From positions 1,240,001-1,304,000 of the forward strand of contig CANLYJ010000001.1 in NCBI GenBank assembly GCA_947495295.1: a stretch of DNA of 64,000 nucleotides, given 5' to 3'. Shown one piece after another: positions 8,890 through 18,124 of the stretch (position 1 is its first letter; each line of letters opens with the position of its first letter). The DNA comes from an uncultured Paracoccaceae bacterium. GTDB taxonomy: Bacteria; Pseudomonadota; Alphaproteobacteria; Rhodobacterales; Rhodobacteraceae. The notes under the pieces were generated by a model. The model made no database searches. It saw only the letters and a program-made list of their open reading frames with translations, and was not told the DNA's origin. Position numbers and translations under genes: made by a program.

Positions 8890-8902
8890 TTCCTGTCCTC
8901 CC

Positions 8903-9958
8903 TTAAGAAATGCGAATGCGTGGGTTCAGGAAGACATAGCCGATATCGGAAATCAGCTGTGTCACCAGCACCACGAAGACAGAGACGATGGACACACCCA
9001 GCAGCAGCTCGATGTCGTTATTCCCGGCGGCTTGCACCAGCACCCAACCGAAACCCTTGTAGTTGAAAAGCGTTTCGACAATGACCACCCCGTTCAGCAG
9101 CCACGGGAATTGCAGCATGATCACCGTGAAAGGCGCGATCAGCGCGTTGCGCAGCGCGTGTTTCAGCACGATCTTGGGGAAGCTGACCCCCTTGAGCCGC
9201 GCAGTCCGGATGTATTGGGCAGTCATCACTTCGGTCATGGAGGCCCGCGTCATCCGGGCGATATAGCCCATGCCGTAAAGCGCGATGGTGATCACCGGCA
9301 GAAAGAAGTTTTCGAAATTGGCGTCATCCATGGCCGCCGTGGCGGTCCCCTTGAATGGGATCGTGTCCCATTCGATGAACGCCTTGGTTGCCAAGGCCGC
9401 GATCAGGATCACCCCAGAGACATATTCAGGCGTCGCCGTTGTTACGATGGAGACTGTTGAAAGGCTACGATCTGTGCGCGATCCTTCGCGCATGCCTGCC
9501 AAGACCCCGATGATCAACGCGCCCGGCACCATCACAAGCATCACCGCCAACATCAATTTGCCGGTTAGTCCAAGCCGGGTCCCGACGATTGTGCTGACCT
9601 CGTCCTTGAAGACGGTTGAAGAGCCCCAGTCGCCTTGCAGGATACCACAAAAGGATGATGCCTCTTCAATTGGCTGTCCCGGCGTGGCGCAGCGGGCCCG
9701 GACCTCTCCATCCGTTCCTTCGATCACGTAACCGGGCAAGACGCCGAGCCATTGCCCGTATTTGACGGGCAGGGGTTGCGAATAACCCCGATTGGCGAGC
9801 CAGCTGACAACGGCGTCGTCGCTCATCCGCGCATTGCCCTGCGTCTTGGCGAGTTTTTCGAGGTTTGGCCCCAGATTGGTGAGCCAGAAGACAATAAATG
9901 TCAGGCATAAGGCCGTGAGGATCATCACCCCAAGGCGTCGTAGAATAAACAGTCCCAT
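8903..9958 (-). CDS. ABC transporter permease, DppB/OppB type
   Basis: 351 residues. N-terminal helix FILRRLGVMILTALCLTF, then a long periplasmic segment (about 30-125) with two Cys residues (ARCATP and SFCGIL), then the core permease with the coupling helix in ARMTRASMTEVMTAQYIRTA and RLKGVSFPKIVLKHALRNAL. It pairs with the DppC-type permease immediately downstream. The enlarged periplasmic loop is seen in a subfamily of peptide/nickel-type permeases. Substrate not assigned. Confidence 0.9.
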   Translation of the reverse strand: MGLFILRRLGVMILTALCLTFIVFWLTNLGPNLEKLAKTQGNARMSDDAVVSWLANRGYSQPLPVKYGQWLGVLPGYVIEGTDGEVRARCATPGQPIEEASSFCGILQGDWGSSTVFKDEVSTIVGTRLGLTGKLMLAVMLVMVPGALIIGVLAGMREGSRTDRSLSTVSIVTTATPEYVSGVILIAALATKAFIEWDTIPFKGTATAAMDDANFENFFLPVITIALYGMGYIARMTRASMTEVMTAQYIRTARLKGVSFPKIVLKHALRNALIAPFTVIMLQFPWLLNGVVIVETLFNYKGFGWVLVQAAGNNDIELLLGVSIVSVFVVLVTQLISDIGYVFLNPRIRIS

Positions 9959-10008
9959 AAAGGCCCCTGTTGTGAGCTAGGTCAGGTCGTTGCCTGGCTT
10001 ATTGTTTT

Positions 10009-10059
10009 GGGGCGGCCCCGGTTTTCCGATGATCCGCCTGCCGTGAAAAGGGCCGCCCC
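10009..10059 (-). other. Stem-loop between binding protein and permease genes
   Basis: GGGGCGGCCC at 10009-10018 and GGGCCGCCCC at 10050-10059 form a perfect 10-bp stem with a 31-nt loop, just downstream of the binding-protein stop in the minus direction. It is followed by AAAACAATAA rather than a U-run. In ABC operons such hairpins often protect the binding-protein mRNA and partly reduce read-through. That role is inferred. Confidence 0.6.
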
Positions 10060-10083
10060 ATCGCTGGAGCGGCCCGATTGGTG

Positions 10084-11742
10084 TTAGGCGGCGAAGGCCA
10101 TCTTATAGACCTGTGGCAGGTATGCGATATGCATATCCCAGCCGATAATGCCGGGCTTGGCATGGCGGTAAAGCGACCGCCAGTAAGGCTGAATGGTCAC
10201 ACCTTCATCTGTCATGATCGCCTGCAGCTTGGCCATCACTTCACGCCGTGCATCCGCATCGGCCAGGCTGTTTGCCTCTGCCAGAAGCGTGTCAAACTCG
10301 GCATTGGCAAAGCCTGCTTCGTTCCATGCTTCGCCGGACCGGTAGGCCAGTCCAAGGATCTGCGTGTCGAGCGGACGGTGGTTCCAGTTCGTTGAAGAGA
10401 ACGGGTACTTTGTCCAATCGTTCCAGAAGGTTGACCCTGGAATGATGGTCCGCTTGACGTTGAACCCGGCGTCGCGCAGCTGGGCTGCGACCGCATCGGT
10501 GGTGTTTTTGCGCCAGTCATCATCGATAGAGGTGATCTCCATCTCGAAATCCGCCATCCCTGCTTCGGTCAGTAGCGCAAGCGCGCCTTCCGGATCGTGG
10601 GGCAGGCCGGGCACATCCGCCCATGCGGGGTGCATCGGTCCGACATGCTGGTTGCGCGCGGGTTCACCCCGGTTGGCATAGCCCAGCTCCAGACAAACAG
10701 CGTTATCGACCGCCATGGCAATCGCCTGACGCACGCGTTTGTCGGCATAGGGTTTCATGCCGTCGACCACAGCCTGTTGGTTCGGCCGGATCACGATGGT
10801 CGCAGCGGATGCGATTTCGGACCGTTCCCAGCCGATGCCTTCGACCACATCAACGAAATCGCCGACAGTTTCGTAGAACATGTCAACTTCGTCCGCTGCG
10901 GCGGCTGCCACCCATGCCGATGGGTCAGTGCCGTAATCGATATATTCGATCCGGTCGAGGAAGGCGCCTTTGCCAGCCTCATAACCCCACCATTCGTGGT
11001 CTTCGTTGCGCACCAGCACACCTTTGACCCCAACTTCGAGGCTTTCAGGTTTGTATGGCCCGGTGCCCACTGGGTTGCCCAGCATGTTTTCGGGATCGAA
11101 ATCAGCCGGTGTCACGGCTGCCGGATAATCCGCCATACCCGCAATCAGCGAGATGTCAGAGGTGGGCAGGTTCAGTTTGACGGTTGTGGCGTCAACAACT
11201 TCGATCCCGCCTTCGACAGCTGTGCCTGTGGCCTCATCGATCAGCACGGCGAAACGGCCCGCCATGGAGTTGCCTTCGACGTTCTTGTCACACCAGCCTG
11301 CGATGTTGCGTGCAACATCCTCGGCGGTGAAATCGCTGCCATCGTTCCATTTCACACCCGGACGGACGTTGAGCGTGTAAACGGTGGCGTCTTCGTTGAC
11401 TTCCCAGCTTTCCAGCAGCATTGGCGCGAAAGAGCCGTCATTGTTGTACTCTACGAGGTATTCCAGCCAGCCATGCGTGAAATAGGCGATCTGGGTCCAG
11501 TCATAGGTGCGTGGATCTTTGAGCGCGCGGACTTCCATCTGCATCCGCAGGGTCCCGCCTTGTTGTGCGTGCCCGTCCGCCTGTGCCGGGGCTGTCACGC
11601 CCAGAAGACCGTAAGCGGCGGTTGCCGTCAGGCCCAGCGATGTTGCACGCGCCAGAAATTCACGGCGGCTGAGTTTGCCTGCCCGTTCTTCTGCTGCGTA
11701 CATCACGGCGGCCGGATGCATTGGTTTGGTGTTTTGCGTCAT
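10084..11742 (-). CDS. ABC transporter substrate-binding protein (SBP family 5), Tat-exported
   Basis: 552 residues. A twin-arginine signal is clear: SRREFL at residues 25-30, a hydrophobic stretch, and an AQA cleavage region near 54. The mature domain has the family-5 (peptide/nickel/dipeptide) features: SWEVNEDATVYTLNVRPGVKW, DGSDFTAEDV, NPVGTGPY and KRVRQAIAMAVD. The ATG at 11742 has GGGAGAG upstream; the frame runs open to 11859 but without support. It is the first gene of the operon, with a hairpin separating it from the permeases, as expected for a subunit needed in excess. Tat export suggests folding or cofactor binding before export. Confidence 0.93.
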   Translation of the reverse strand: MTQNTKPMHPAAVMYAAEERAGKLSRREFLARATSLGLTATAAYGLLGVTAPAQADGHAQQGGTLRMQMEVRALKDPRTYDWTQIAYFTHGWLEYLVEYNNDGSFAPMLLESWEVNEDATVYTLNVRPGVKWNDGSDFTAEDVARNIAGWCDKNVEGNSMAGRFAVLIDEATGTAVEGGIEVVDATTVKLNLPTSDISLIAGMADYPAAVTPADFDPENMLGNPVGTGPYKPESLEVGVKGVLVRNEDHEWWGYEAGKGAFLDRIEYIDYGTDPSAWVAAAAADEVDMFYETVGDFVDVVEGIGWERSEIASAATIVIRPNQQAVVDGMKPYADKRVRQAIAMAVDNAVCLELGYANRGEPARNQHVGPMHPAWADVPGLPHDPEGALALLTEAGMADFEMEITSIDDDWRKNTTDAVAAQLRDAGFNVKRTIIPGSTFWNDWTKYPFSSTNWNHRPLDTQILGLAYRSGEAWNEAGFANAEFDTLLAEANSLADADARREVMAKLQAIMTDEGVTIQPYWRSLYRHAKPGIIGWDMHIAYLPQVYKMAFAA

Positions 11743-11915
11743 TATTCTCTCCCTGTGACACATTCTATTTTTTAAGCAGGGGTGTGAGCAACTTTGTTGC
11801 GTGTGCCTGCCCATCCCGTCCCGCGCCATTGCGCAACATTTCGGTGTACAGGTCAACAAATGGTTTTGCGAAACAGATCACAATTGCGACGTTCCGCATG
11901 TCGTAAACGAACCCG

Positions 11916-11940
11916 TTAGCGCTAAATTCTAAAGCGCTTT
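11916..11940. promoter_or_regulatory. Twin LacI-type palindromes upstream of the ABC operon
   Basis: TTAGCGCTAA (11916-11925) and AAAGCGCTTT (11931-11940) are both perfect 10-bp palindromes with a central CG, the core seen in many LacI-family operators. Their centres are 15 bp apart. They lie about 175-200 bp upstream of the binding-protein start, in a stretch that becomes non-coding if the HEAT-like gene ends at 12023. No LacI-family gene is present in the window; the AraC gene at 13273 is the only nearby regulator. Confidence 0.5.
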
Positions 11941-13260
11941 GAGAACTGCCTGACAATTATTGAGATGGTGGAGGTCGCCATTATGTGTATCGCCGGGCGT
12001 CGATCTTGCCCAAAAAGCCTGGTTAACGCCTGAACCAATCTGCAAGAGGATTTTCTTTTGTCTTAAGATATCTTCGCAAGTCGGCTGGCCTGTCGGGAAG
12101 GCCGTATGATGCAATCTGCATTGTGAAATTCCCGAGCCACTGGTCGCCAATTTTCCAGGAGCCAAATTCGACGATGTTGTGCAGGGCACGTCTTTCGATT
12201 GATGTAAGGTCTTTGGCCGCTTCTTTGCAAAGAAGTCTTTCGACGGCTGTGGGCTGGCCAAGGCGCAGACAAGTACGTCGATGATGACGCCCGTGTCAGC
12301 CTCAAACTTTTGCGCTATGGGGAGTGACCGCATTAGTGCTTCGCAAATGCGGTCTTTCTTGGTCGCCGCCCAAGGTTTCAACGCATTTGCGATATGCGAC
12401 ACCGTCCAGCCTTTTCCGCGCTCAGTTTCGCGGTCGATCTCGTACAGCTTTTCGGCCTGATCCAACACGGACAACAATGCATCCAAGCCCGCTTCGCTTT
12501 TGTCATTTTTGGCCAATACGAGATGCGCTTTCACGAAAGGTGAGTTGTGCATATCAGCAAGTTTTTCGATTTGGAGCGCGACATGTTCCACCTCGACTGA
12601 ACGTCCCAAACGCGACAAACACTCAACGGCGGCCACTTGAAGCGCATCATCGCCGCCGCCTGGTAACAGAGCTTTTTCGCCAAGGTCTCGCGCATCTTCA
12701 CTATGTGATGGGGCATGTCCCAGAAGCTCAAATAAACCGATCTGAATATCCCGGTGAGAGACATCCAGCGCCGATATCAGTCGGGGGATCTGCGCAATGA
12801 CAGCTTCGTACACATCGGCTTCCACCGTTAGTGGGCAGCCAAATCTGAGGCACTCTGCCAACGCCTCTGCCGAAAGCGCATTTTCTTCATCACGCACGGT
12901 TGTCGCAAATGCCGCAACTGTCATTCGGTCATCATATATGCGGTCGGCTGCGGGTTCTGCGATGGCCGAAAGAAGATCAAGGACGGCTGCTGCACGCGTG
13001 GGTTCCACTATGAGGGCAGCCTCTGCCAAGAATGGAACCGCAGGTGCTGTGGCCGTGCAACGTGTCCCTTGATGATAGATGCTTCCGAACAAGCGCCACA
13101 AAGCATCTTTTGCCAATTTTTCATCGGTGCTGACCAGTGCGCGAATATCGTCAGGAACGTCGGATGCGTCCCCATACGCATGAATCAGTTGCGCCCATTC
13201 GATTTCGTCCAGGCCGGAAAACATCAAATCATCCATATTTTGAGCACCATCCGATTTCAT
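11929..13260 (-). pseudogene. HEAT-like repeat protein with an apparent -1 nt frameshift near its C-terminus
   Basis: The open frame gives 443 residues. Residues 1-330 or so are coherent and alpha-helical, with HEAT-like units (for example EAALIVEPTRAAAVLDLLSAIAEP and DDALQVAAVECLSRLGRSVEVE). After ALASPQPS the frame turns into Ser/Thr/Pro-rich, unlikely sequence to 11929. Near 12255-12270 a shift by one base restores a sensible reading: LGQPTAVERLLCKEAAKDL, ERRALHNIVEFGSWKIG, QIASYGLPDRPADLRRYL, ending at a TAA at 12023-12025. So the ancestral gene is probably 12023-13260. The change may be a real mutation or a sequencing error. The start could be the ATG at 13260 or at 13236. It is convergent with nothing and lies upstream of the ABC operon. 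Function unknown. Confidence 0.6.
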
Positions 13261-13272
13261 TGATGGTCAGTG

Positions 13273-14091
13273 TCAGCCCGCTCCGGCCCCCTTGTTCCGG
13301 CGAAAGCCAGATGGCGTTTGCCCTGATTTTGATTGAAAGCTGCGGGTGAAATAGGCGGCGGATTGGAAGCCGAGTGATTTGGCGATGTCCTGCACCGGCA
13401 TCGGCGTGTCGCGCAGCAAGCGGCAGGCTTCGAAATAGATCCGGTCATTAAGCAGCCCAAGTGCGGAGCGGTCACAGGTCTGTTTGCAACTGCGGGTCAG
13501 ATGGGTCGGCGTCACATTCAGGGCCGCGGCATAATCGGCCACGCTGCGATCCTGCATGTAGTCCTGCGCGATCAACCCGGTATAGCGCGCCACAAGCCGC
13601 GCGGCGGCGCTGTTTCGTCTGTGATCAGCGGTGCCAGTTGGTTGCGCGCTGCATTGGCGTTCGACAAAGATGTTGAGCAGCCCCAGATGACACAGGGCAG
13701 CCCGGTGATCCCCGTTGGGCTGCAATTCCCGTTCAATCGCTTCGAACAGGCCTTGCAGCTCTTTTTGGTTGACCACATCCAGCAGGCGCAGATGGAACGG
13801 GCTGTCATAGTCCTGCATCTGATCGGCGGGCAGTGTCAGGATTTGTCCGAAAACAGTTGGCCCCAATTCGATCCCGTACATCGTTTTTGGGGGGATGAAG
13901 ATCAGGTTGTTGGGCCCGTAGCCGCCAGTGAGCCCGGCCACGGTGATCCGGCCCTGACCTTTGGTGATATGGATCAGCCGCCCGGTGTCATGGCTGCGCA
14001 TGGCTTCGGTCCGCCAGCGTGATGCCTGCCCGCCAAAAGTGAGTGCCGCCAGCGCGAGTGCTGACGGGCGTTCCAGTTCTGTCATGGTCAT
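13273..14091 (-). CDS. AraC-family transcriptional regulator
   Basis: About 272 residues. The N-terminal half is a cupin-like sensing domain with an HxxGRLIHI-type strand and the GYGPNNLIFIPPKTMYGI segment. The C-terminal hundred residues carry the double helix-turn-helix of AraC proteins, including DYAAALNVTPTHLTRSCK and the second-helix signature IAKSLGFQSAAYFTRSFQ. I start at the ATG at 14091, which has GAGG 8 bp upstream; the frame opens earlier at a TTG (14121). It is adjacent to the HEAT-like gene and 2.3 kb from the ABC operon; targets are not shown by the sequence. Confidence 0.88.
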   Translation of the reverse strand: MTMTELERPSALALAALTFGGQASRWRTEAMRSHDTGRLIHITKGQGRITVAGLTGGYGPNNLIFIPPKTMYGIELGPTVFGQILTLPADQMQDYDSPFHLRLLDVVNQKELQGLFEAIERELQPNGDHRAALCHLGLLNIFVERQCSAQPTGTADHRRNSAAARLVARYTGLIAQDYMQDRSVADYAAALNVTPTHLTRSCKQTCDRSALGLLNDRIYFEACRLLRDTPMPVQDIAKSLGFQSAAYFTRSFQSKSGQTPSGFRRNKGAGAG

Positions 14092-14145
14092 CAACTTTGC
14101 CTCAATGTTGATTTTTGACAAGTCTGGGCAGAAATCCGTTTTACA

Positions 14146-15048
14146 TCAATCGCCTGCGTTTTTGTCGAATCGCAGTGTTGCGGATATGTCAGGGCGATCA
14201 GCGGGGATGTGATGCCATGTCTTATGGCGCGACCGGAACCATGTCCGTTGCCGTTTGGCATATTGGCGCGAGGCGATGATGGCCTTGTTGCGCGCCGCAT
14301 CAAGGGTGAGGTCACCATGCAGGTAGGCCATTAACTCCGGTGCCCCGATGGCCTTGGACGACAACAGGGCAGGGTTCCAATGCGGCCGCATCGCCTCGGC
14401 CTCATCCAGCGCGCCTTGGTCCAGCATCATGTCAAAGCGCCGTGCGATTCTGTCATTCAGCCAATCCTTGGGTGCGTCCAGCGTGATGCAGGTTGCTTGT
14501 TCGGCAGGCAGAAGTGGCGGCGGCGTTTCGTCCTGCCATTGCGCCAACCCTTTGCCTGTGTTTCGCAATACTTCCCACGCCCGTTGCACGCGCGCCCGGT
14601 TTTGCGTGTCGATCCGGGACGCTGTTTCTGGATCAAGACCAGCCAGTAAGTCATTTAACGTCAGCGTGTTGGCCCGCGTTCGCAATGTGTCAGGTGTCGC
14701 CGGGATGCTGGCCAAACCCTGGGTCAATGCGTTGAAATACAACCCGGTGCCGCCAACGATAATGGGTCGCTTGCTTGCTTGAAGGAACGGGCTGATGTCT
14801 TGCAGCCAATGCCCCACTGAATAGTCCGCATCAAATGGCACATGCCCGTAAAGCTGGTGCTCCGCCCGGTCGAGATCAGTGTCATCGGGTCGCGCCGTCA
14901 GAATGCGCCAACCGTTAAAGACCTGCAGCGCGTCGGCATTGATGATCACGCCCCCCTGTTTTTCGGCAATTGCCAAGGCAAATGCCGATTTGCCAGAGGC
15001 CGTTGGCCCCGCAATCAGGATAGGTTTATCGGGTTGGATCGTGATCAT
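14146..15048 (-). CDS. miaA: tRNA dimethylallyltransferase
   Basis: Adds a dimethylallyl group to A37 of tRNAs reading UNN codons, using DMAPP. Seen: P-loop GPTASGKSA (about 10-18), the INADALQVF motif that replaces the DSxQ motif in alphaproteobacteria, the LTARPDD and [11 protein letters not shown] motifs, RVQRAWEVL, and the C-terminal [13 protein letters not shown]. The 300-residue form starts at 15048 with AAAGGGG upstream; the open frame extends to 15348 but the extension is not conserved in character. It is divergent from pyrH (105 bp between). Confidence 0.95.
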   Translation of the reverse strand: MITIQPDKPILIAGPTASGKSAFALAIAEKQGGVIINADALQVFNGWRILTARPDDTDLDRAEHQLYGHVPFDADYSVGHWLQDISPFLQASKRPIIVGGTGLYFNALTQGLASIPATPDTLRTRANTLTLNDLLAGLDPETASRIDTQNRARVQRAWEVLRNTGKGLAQWQDETPPPLLPAEQATCITLDAPKDWLNDRIARRFDMMLDQGALDEAEAMRPHWNPALLSSKAIGAPELMAYLHGDLTLDAARNKAIIASRQYAKRQRTWFRSRHKTWHHIPADRPDISATLRFDKNAGD

Positions 15049-15153
15049 CGCATCATTACTGCCCCTTTGCCCGAAACTGGGCAAGCGGCCATTGAACCCC
15101 AAACGCTTTTCATACATTTTGCGCGGCAATAATCTGCGCATCAGGGGGCCACC

Positions 15154-15879
15154 ATGACCGACACCGAAACAACGACCTATAGCCGGGTCATGCTGAAGAT
15201 TTCGGGGGAGGCGCTGATGGGAGACACGACGTTTGGCCTGCATCCCCCAACCGTGCAGCGCGTCGCCCGCGAGGTGAAATCGGTCCATGATATGGGCGTC
15301 GAGATTTGCATGGTGATCGGCGGCGGCAATATTTTCCGTGGCTTGCAAGGCTCTGCCCAGGGGATGGAACGCACCACGGCAGACTATATGGGGATGCTGG
15401 CGACGGTGATGAACGCGTTAGCGATGCAATCGGCCCTTGAAGAGCTTGGCATTCATACAAGGGTGATTTCCGCCATCACCATGAATGAAGTTGCAGAGCC
15501 GTACATCCGCCGTCGCGCCGTCCGCCACCTGGAAAAGAAGCGCGTTTGTATCTTTGCTGCCGGGACTGGGAACCCATATTTTACGACCGATACTGCCGCG
15601 ACCCTGCGCGCCAATGAAATGGCCTGCGAGGCGATTTTCAAAGGCACCAAGGTCGATGGCGTCTATGACAAAGACCCCGCCAAACATGATGATGCGGTCC
15701 GGTATGACAATGTCAGCTATGACGAGGTGTTGCAGAAACATCTGGGTGTGATGGATGCCAGCGCCATTGCGCTCGCCCGCGATAACGCCCTGCCCATCAT
15801 CGTCTTTTCACTGGATGAGCCGGGCGGGTTCCGGGGCATTCTGGCAGGCGAGGGGACGTATACGATTGTCCGCGATTAA
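15154..15879 (+). CDS. pyrH: UMP kinase
   Basis: Phosphorylates UMP to UDP; hexameric amino-acid-kinase fold, cytoplasmic. Seen: [13 protein letters not shown] (12-24), [10 protein letters not shown] (about 54-63), the [16 protein letters not shown] segment, [15 protein letters not shown], and the terminal DGVYDKDPA and GTYTIV blocks. At 241 residues it has the standard length. First gene of a run of thirteen same-strand genes (pyrH to lpxB) serving translation recycling and envelope synthesis. Confidence 0.96.
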   Translation: MTDTETTTYSRVMLKISGEALMGDTTFGLHPPTVQRVAREVKSVHDMGVEICMVIGGGNIFRGLQGSAQGMERTTADYMGMLATVMNALAMQSALEELGIHTRVISAITMNEVAEPYIRRRAVRHLEKKRVCIFAAGTGNPYFTTDTAATLRANEMACEAIFKGTKVDGVYDKDPAKHDDAVRYDNVSYDEVLQKHLGVMDASAIALARDNALPIIVFSLDEPGGFRGILAGEGTYTIVRD

Positions 15880-15995
15880 TCGGATGACGGTCATAAAAAC
15901 TGCACAAATGGTCCGCATATCCTGACCTATACAAGTGCTGGCTATTCCCGTAATACGATGAAAACCCGGGCAAAGCCGGATGAGGAAGAGCAAAG

Positions 15996-16559
15996 ATGTC
16001 TGACGATTTTGAACTTGATACCGATGACCTGACCCGCCGTATGGACGGCGCCATCGCTAATCTGCGCACTGAATTGGCGTCGCTGCGCACCGGCCGTGCC
16101 TCTGGTTCCATGCTGGAGCCGATCATGGTTGATGCCTATGGATCAATGACCCCGATCAATCAGGTTGGCACCGTCAATGTGCCAGAGCCGCGCATGGTCA
16201 CCGTCAATGTCTGGGACAAGGGCCTTGTCGGCAAGGTTGAAAAGGCGATCCGTGAAAGCGGTTTGGGTATTAACCCGCAGCTGAACGGCACGATCATCAT
16301 GCTGCCGATCCCCGAACTGAACGAGGAACGCCGCCGTGAATTGGGCAAGGTTGCTGGGCAATATGCCGAAAGCGCCCGTGTTTCGATCCGCAATCTGCGC
16401 AAGGATGGCATGGATCAGATCAAGAAAGCCAAGGCTGATGGCCTGTCCGAAGACGATCAAAAGTTTTGGGAAAGCACTGTGCAGGAAATCACAGACGGGC
16501 ATATTAAGATCGTCGATGATACCCTGGAGACCAAGCAGGCGGAGATCATGCAGGTCTGA
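15996..16559 (+). CDS. frr: Ribosome recycling factor
   Basis: With EF-G, splits the post-termination ribosome. The 187-residue sequence shows the family pattern throughout: [20 protein letters not shown] (around 31-50), [30 protein letters not shown], and the helical C-terminus with [17 protein letters not shown] and SEDD. A strong purine-rich site (GGATGAGGAAGAG) precedes the ATG. It lies 116 bp after pyrH, a gap that could hold a promoter, although the pair is normally co-transcribed. Confidence 0.97.
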   Translation: MSDDFELDTDDLTRRMDGAIANLRTELASLRTGRASGSMLEPIMVDAYGSMTPINQVGTVNVPEPRMVTVNVWDKGLVGKVEKAIRESGLGINPQLNGTIIMLPIPELNEERRRELGKVAGQYAESARVSIRNLRKDGMDQIKKAKADGLSEDDQKFWESTVQEITDGHIKIVDDTLETKQAEIMQV

Positions 16560-16592
16560 GACCTGACCATTAATGAGCAAAAGGGGGCAATT

Positions 16593-17318
16593 ATGCCCAA
16601 GGATATCGACCCCAAGACCACCCCACACCATGTCGCCATCATTATGGATGGCAATGGTAGATGGGCCCAACAGCGCGGTCGTCCGCGACTGTTCGGTCAC
16701 CATGCCGGCGCCCGCCGCGTCCGCGAGATCGTGGAGGCCTGCCCCGATCTGGGCGTCAAATATCTGACGATCTTTGCTTTTTCGACGGAGAACTGGAAGC
16801 GTACCCAGACTGAAGTTGCCGGTCTGATGACCCTGTTCCGCAAATATCTGGAGCGCGAGGCGAAGGATCTGTTTGAAGCCGGTGTTTGCGTCCGCTTTAT
16901 CGGCGATCGTGTACGATTGGACGACAAGCTGGTCAGCCTGATGGATGAATTGGAACTGCTGACGGCCGATAACGACCGCGTCCATTTGACTGTTGCGCTG
17001 AATTACGGCGGCCGTGATGAGGTGACCCGCGCCGCCAAACGTCTGGCCTATGAGATTGAGCAGGGCCGTTTGACCCATGATGATGTTGACGCCGAAACCC
17101 TGTCAAAGTTCCTTGATACCCATGTGTTGCCGGACCCTGATCTGGTGATCCGCACCAGCGGTGAGGCCCGGATTTCGAATTTCCTGCTTTGGCAGTCGGC
17201 CTATGCTGAATATGAGTTCGTCAATACGCTCTGGCCCGATTTCACCCGTGATGAGTTTGCGAAAGTGCTGGTGAATTTCGGTGGCCGCGCCCGCCGCTTT
17301 GGGGCTGTGCCCGCCTGA
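16593..17318 (+). CDS. uppS: Undecaprenyl diphosphate synthase (cis-prenyltransferase)
   Basis: Makes the C55 carrier for peptidoglycan and other wall polymers. Seen: IIMDGNGRWA (about 16-25) with the catalytic Asp, HHAGARRVRE, LTIFAFSTENWKR, NYGGRDE and the RTSGEARISNFLLWQSAYAEYEF C-terminal block. AAAGGGGG lies upstream of the ATG. 241 residues, normal. It is followed by cdsA after 2 bp. Confidence 0.96.
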   Translation: MPKDIDPKTTPHHVAIIMDGNGRWAQQRGRPRLFGHHAGARRVREIVEACPDLGVKYLTIFAFSTENWKRTQTEVAGLMTLFRKYLEREAKDLFEAGVCVRFIGDRVRLDDKLVSLMDELELLTADNDRVHLTVALNYGGRDEVTRAAKRLAYEIEQGRLTHDDVDAETLSKFLDTHVLPDPDLVIRTSGEARISNFLLWQSAYAEYEFVNTLWPDFTRDEFAKVLVNFGGRARRFGAVPA

Positions 17319-17320
17319 TC

Positions 17321-18124
17321 ATGGATACACCCCCACCCAACCCGACAAATTGGGATGATCTAACCGTCCGCATCGCATCCAGCGCCGCGATGACGGTGAT
17401 CGGTGCCGCTGGTGTCATTCTGGGCGGTGTCTGGTTTCAGATGTTGGTCGTTTTTGTCAGCGCTGTGATGATCTGGGAATTGTGGATGATGATCCGCAAG
17501 GATGAGCCGACAAAAGGCATGTTGCTGGCTGCATTGGTTGCATCTGTCATGTCCGGCCAGTTGGCCAATGATACCCATTGGACGCTGTTGTTGTTTCTTG
17601 TGGTGCCGATCATCGGGGCGACCCAGCTGAAAACCGAGATCAAGACATTCTTTATCTTTGCCCTTGGCATTCAGATCGCCGGCTGGGGCCTTGTCCATTT
17701 TCGGATGGATTTCGGGTTTACCTGGCTTTTATGGCTGATGTCGGTCGTGATTATCACGGATATCTTTGGTTATTTCGCGGGTAAGTCGCTGGGCGGCCCG
17801 AAATTCTGGCCCAAGGTCAGCCCTAAAAAGACCTGGAGCGGGACGATTGCGGGCTGGGTTGGTGCCGGGATTGTTGGCTTTATCTTTACCCTTTTCACGA
17901 ATGCCGGTGTGGTGATCATCCTGATTTCCATGGTGTTGAGCTTTGCCGGTCAGATGGGTGATATTGCCGAAAGTGCGCTGAAACGCCGGATGGGGGTCAA
18001 GGACAGTTCCACCCTGATCCCGGGCCATGGTGGGCTGTTTGACCGGTTTGATGCTTTGCTGGGCGCGGCCCTGTTCATGCTGCTGGTCGCTGTTGTGTTC
18101 AACGTGCCAGGAGTAGCCTTTTGA
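17321..18124 (+). CDS. cdsA: Phosphatidate cytidylyltransferase
   Basis: Makes CDP-diacylglycerol from phosphatidate and CTP in the inner membrane, the entry to phospholipid synthesis. About seven hydrophobic segments are visible, and the C-terminal signature is present: SPKKTWSGTIAGW, then GQMGDIAESALKRRMGVKDSS and LIPGHGGLFDRFDAL. 267 residues. The start follows the uppS stop by 2 bp and its TGA overlaps the dxr TTG start. Confidence 0.95.
   Translation: MDTPPPNPTNWDDLTVRIASSAAMTVIGAAGVILGGVWFQMLVVFVSAVMIWELWMMIRKDEPTKGMLLAALVASVMSGQLANDTHWTLLLFLVVPIIGATQLKTEIKTFFIFALGIQIAGWGLVHFRMDFGFTWLLWLMSVVIITDIFGYFAGKSLGGPKFWPKVSPKKTWSGTIAGWVGAGIVGFIFTLFTNAGVVIILISMVLSFAGQMGDIAESALKRRMGVKDSSTLIPGHGGLFDRFDALLGAALFMLLVAVVFNVPGVAF

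Noticed and set aside
10597..11775. 392-codon plus-strand open frame inside the binding-protein gene
   Set aside because: It is the antisense shadow of a clear SBP family 5 gene; its His/Cys/Phe-rich composition is typical of an antisense frame.
11765..11956. 63-codon open frame upstream of the ABC binding-protein gene
   Set aside because: It covers the twin palindromes and the promoter region, has no ribosome site and no recognisable fold; the DNA is better read as regulatory.
16143..17078. 311-codon minus-strand open frame over frr and uppS
   Set aside because: Antisense to two certain house-keeping genes, with no domain.
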